7,470 nt of DNA from a bacterium (lineage in GTDB: Bacteria > Margulisbacteria > Marinamargulisbacteria > SXXA01), in NCBI GenBank assembly GCA_010027915.1, contig RGUG01000057.1, positions 1 through 7,470 of the forward strand. The letters are read 5' to 3'. The position numbers and the translations under genes are program-made. Below the pieces are notes generated by a model. The model was given only the letters and a program-made list of their open reading frames with translations. It was not told where the DNA came from and made no database searches. Positions 6,905-7,470 of this stretch are shown here, one piece after another. Within the stretch, counting starts at the first letter, position 1; the number at the start of each line of letters is the position of its first letter.

Positions 6905-6920
6905 CACCCCATTATGGGTG
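6905..6920. repeat. 16-base dyad CACCC-N6-GGGTG, copy 2
   Basis: CACCCCATTATGGGTG matches 14 of 16 positions of the dyad at 5334-5349. The TAA that ends the methyltransferase remnant (6914-6912, minus strand) lies inside it. Confidence 0.5.
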
Positions 6921-7175
6921 TGGATAGCGATCTCCACATTTCAGTAAAACAAGTTGGGCATACCGCTGAATGATTTGATACGACCCCCTTTTTAATCGAA
7001 GAAACATGTTCAGGGCTGCCGCTGGGCTGTCTAATTGGTTTGAATAATAGCGAAAAAAATATCTTCAAAAATAATCATCCCCCACTTTTAAACATTCAAA
7101 CACTTGGATGGCATCCATGATCACATCATCACCATCATGAGACGCATCCACATAAATGATATCATAGACGCAACG
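6912..7175 (-). pseudogene. class I SAM-dependent methyltransferase, C-terminal fragment with two frameshifts
   Basis: Read on the minus strand with two corrections, this gives the C-terminal half of a small-molecule class I methyltransferase (Methyltransf_24-like). Frame 1 (7175-7080) reads VYDIIYVDASHDGDDV, the 'YD-I-hydrophobic-VD-x-SH' strand-4 motif, then AIQVFECLKVG, the 'L-K-x-GG' turn. The frame then shifts at a G5 run (7083-7079) to give MIIFED, and again at a T7 run (7059-7053) to give FFRYYSNQLDSPAAALNMFL and RYAQLVLLK, ending at TAA 6914-6912. This order matches the usual 'GG-IIFDDY-W-YY---LD-P--A---FL' tail. The SAM-binding N-terminal half is missing: the sequence upstream of 7176 belongs to a different coding frame. 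Both indels are in homopolymers, so sequencing error is possible, but the 5' truncation is not explained that way. It is unlikely to be the DNA methylase partner of the nuclease gene. Confidence 0.7.
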
Positions 7176-7470
7176 TGTCGGATGGGCATGCGAAGACCTG
7201 GGGCCGTGTCGCAAGACCGTTGTTCGCCGTCGCGGCCGGCATGCGGGCGTCGGGATCGACGAGGAGCGCAGCATGCCGATCATAAATAGTCGCTTCTCCC
7301 AAATACGGCAGCAGGAACATTCCCCAGCCGAAGGGGGCGAGTTGGAAGCGCATCAACCAGGGGATTTTGCTCGGGTCCGGATCCAGGGAGTAGTCCACCG
7401 TCAACGAATAGCCGGCCGGAAACTTCTTGCGGGCATCCAGATGGGAGTGCATGGCGAGGCCGATCTGCTT
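7162..7470 (-). CDS. DUF1559 (planctomycete pseudopilin-like) protein, partial and abruptly ended
   Basis: Open from the right edge (the start is outside) to TGA at 7164-7162, 102 residues. It begins KQIGLAMHSHLDARKKFPAGY, the stretch that in DUF1559 proteins directly follows the type IV pilin-like N-terminal helix ('NNLKQIGLALHNYHD'). It continues with the family's FGWGMFLLPYLGEATIYD and the FACPSDT motif. Such proteins are abundant in Planctomycetes and are thought to be surface or pseudopilin-like; their function is unclear. Family members run for well over 100 residues after CPSD, but here recognisable sequence stops at about 7176 and only three further codons (LRL) precede the stop, which are read out of frame from the methyltransferase remnant. 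The DNA is very GC-rich (44 of 60 in 7201-7260), unlike everything to its left. Confidence 0.75.
   Translation of the reverse strand, partial: KQIGLAMHSHLDARKKFPAGYSLTVDYSLDPDPSKIPWLMRFQLAPFGWGMFLLPYLGEATIYDRHAALLVDPDARMPAATANNGLATRPQVFACPSDTLRL

Larger units (their letters stand above)
6593..6911. other. gene-free, hairpin-rich intergenic region
   Basis: No coding sequence that I can support. It separates the plus-strand nuclease gene from the minus-strand methyltransferase remnant. The first ~170 bases show nothing recognisable. From 6768 on there are successive inverted repeats. A 16-codon ATG frame (6809-6859) has a passable AGAGGA before it but overlaps the second hairpin and resembles no known peptide. 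Confidence 0.6.

Noticed and set aside
5480..7175. A complete restriction-modification pair (nuclease plus methyltransferase)
   Set aside because: The methyltransferase remnant has the small-molecule Methyltransf_24 type tail, lacks DNA methylase motifs such as NPPY or PC, is convergent and is broken.
1..7470. tRNA or rRNA genes, CRISPR arrays, transposase genes
   Set aside because: Read for these on both strands; no cloverleaf with a T-loop consensus, no regularly spaced direct repeats and no transposase motifs were seen.

Overview
The window is a bacterial chromosomal segment. It carries a minus-strand housekeeping cluster, the gene for the main RNA polymerase sigma factor on the plus strand, a horizontally acquired-looking restriction-endonuclease-like gene, and a disordered right end. 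I cannot name the organism. RpoD is the short group 1 type without the proteobacterial insertion, and the core genes use Shine-Dalgarno cores of the AAGGTG type. AlaRS has a divergent motif 2 region that I associate from memory with less-studied lineages. Only the last ~300 bases look planctomycete-like (DUF1559), and they may not belong to the same genome.

Layout. Minus strand, 3946 to 1: a predicted secreted protein of unknown function (2948-3946), then folD (2058-2951, overlapping the previous stop by 4 nt), then alaS (start 2016, running off the left edge after 672 codons). The tight spacing suggests one operon. 3947-4167 is a divergent promoter region with a C8 tract and a candidate sigma-70 promoter. 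4168-5241 (+): rpoD, most likely starting at a TTG with a good ribosome binding site. 5242-5479: intergenic, with two dyads; one (5421-5440) overlaps a plausible promoter for the next gene. 5480-6592 (+): an AT-rich stand-alone gene with an HsdR-N-type PD-(D/E)xK nuclease domain and no helicase, methylase or specificity subunit beside it. 6593-6911: no gene, but four hairpin-forming sequences, one with a T-tract that could terminate the nuclease gene. 6912-7175 (-): the C-terminal part of a class I SAM-dependent methyltransferase, broken by two homopolymer frameshifts and truncated at its 5' side. 7162-7470 (-): a GC-rich 5'-partial DUF1559 (planctomycete pseudopilin-like) coding sequence that stops being recognisable at about 7176, where it meets the methyltransferase remnant.

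Functionally, folD (one-carbon folate metabolism), alaS (tRNA charging) and rpoD (transcription initiation) are ordinary core genes. The restriction-like gene is the accessory part of the window and the best candidate for a defence role. I see no clear evidence of a new multi-gene system. The points most worth checking are the DUF1559/methyltransferase junction (rearrangement or assembly chimera), the operator-like palindrome before the nuclease gene, and the near-identical translation-initiation element shared by folD and alaS.
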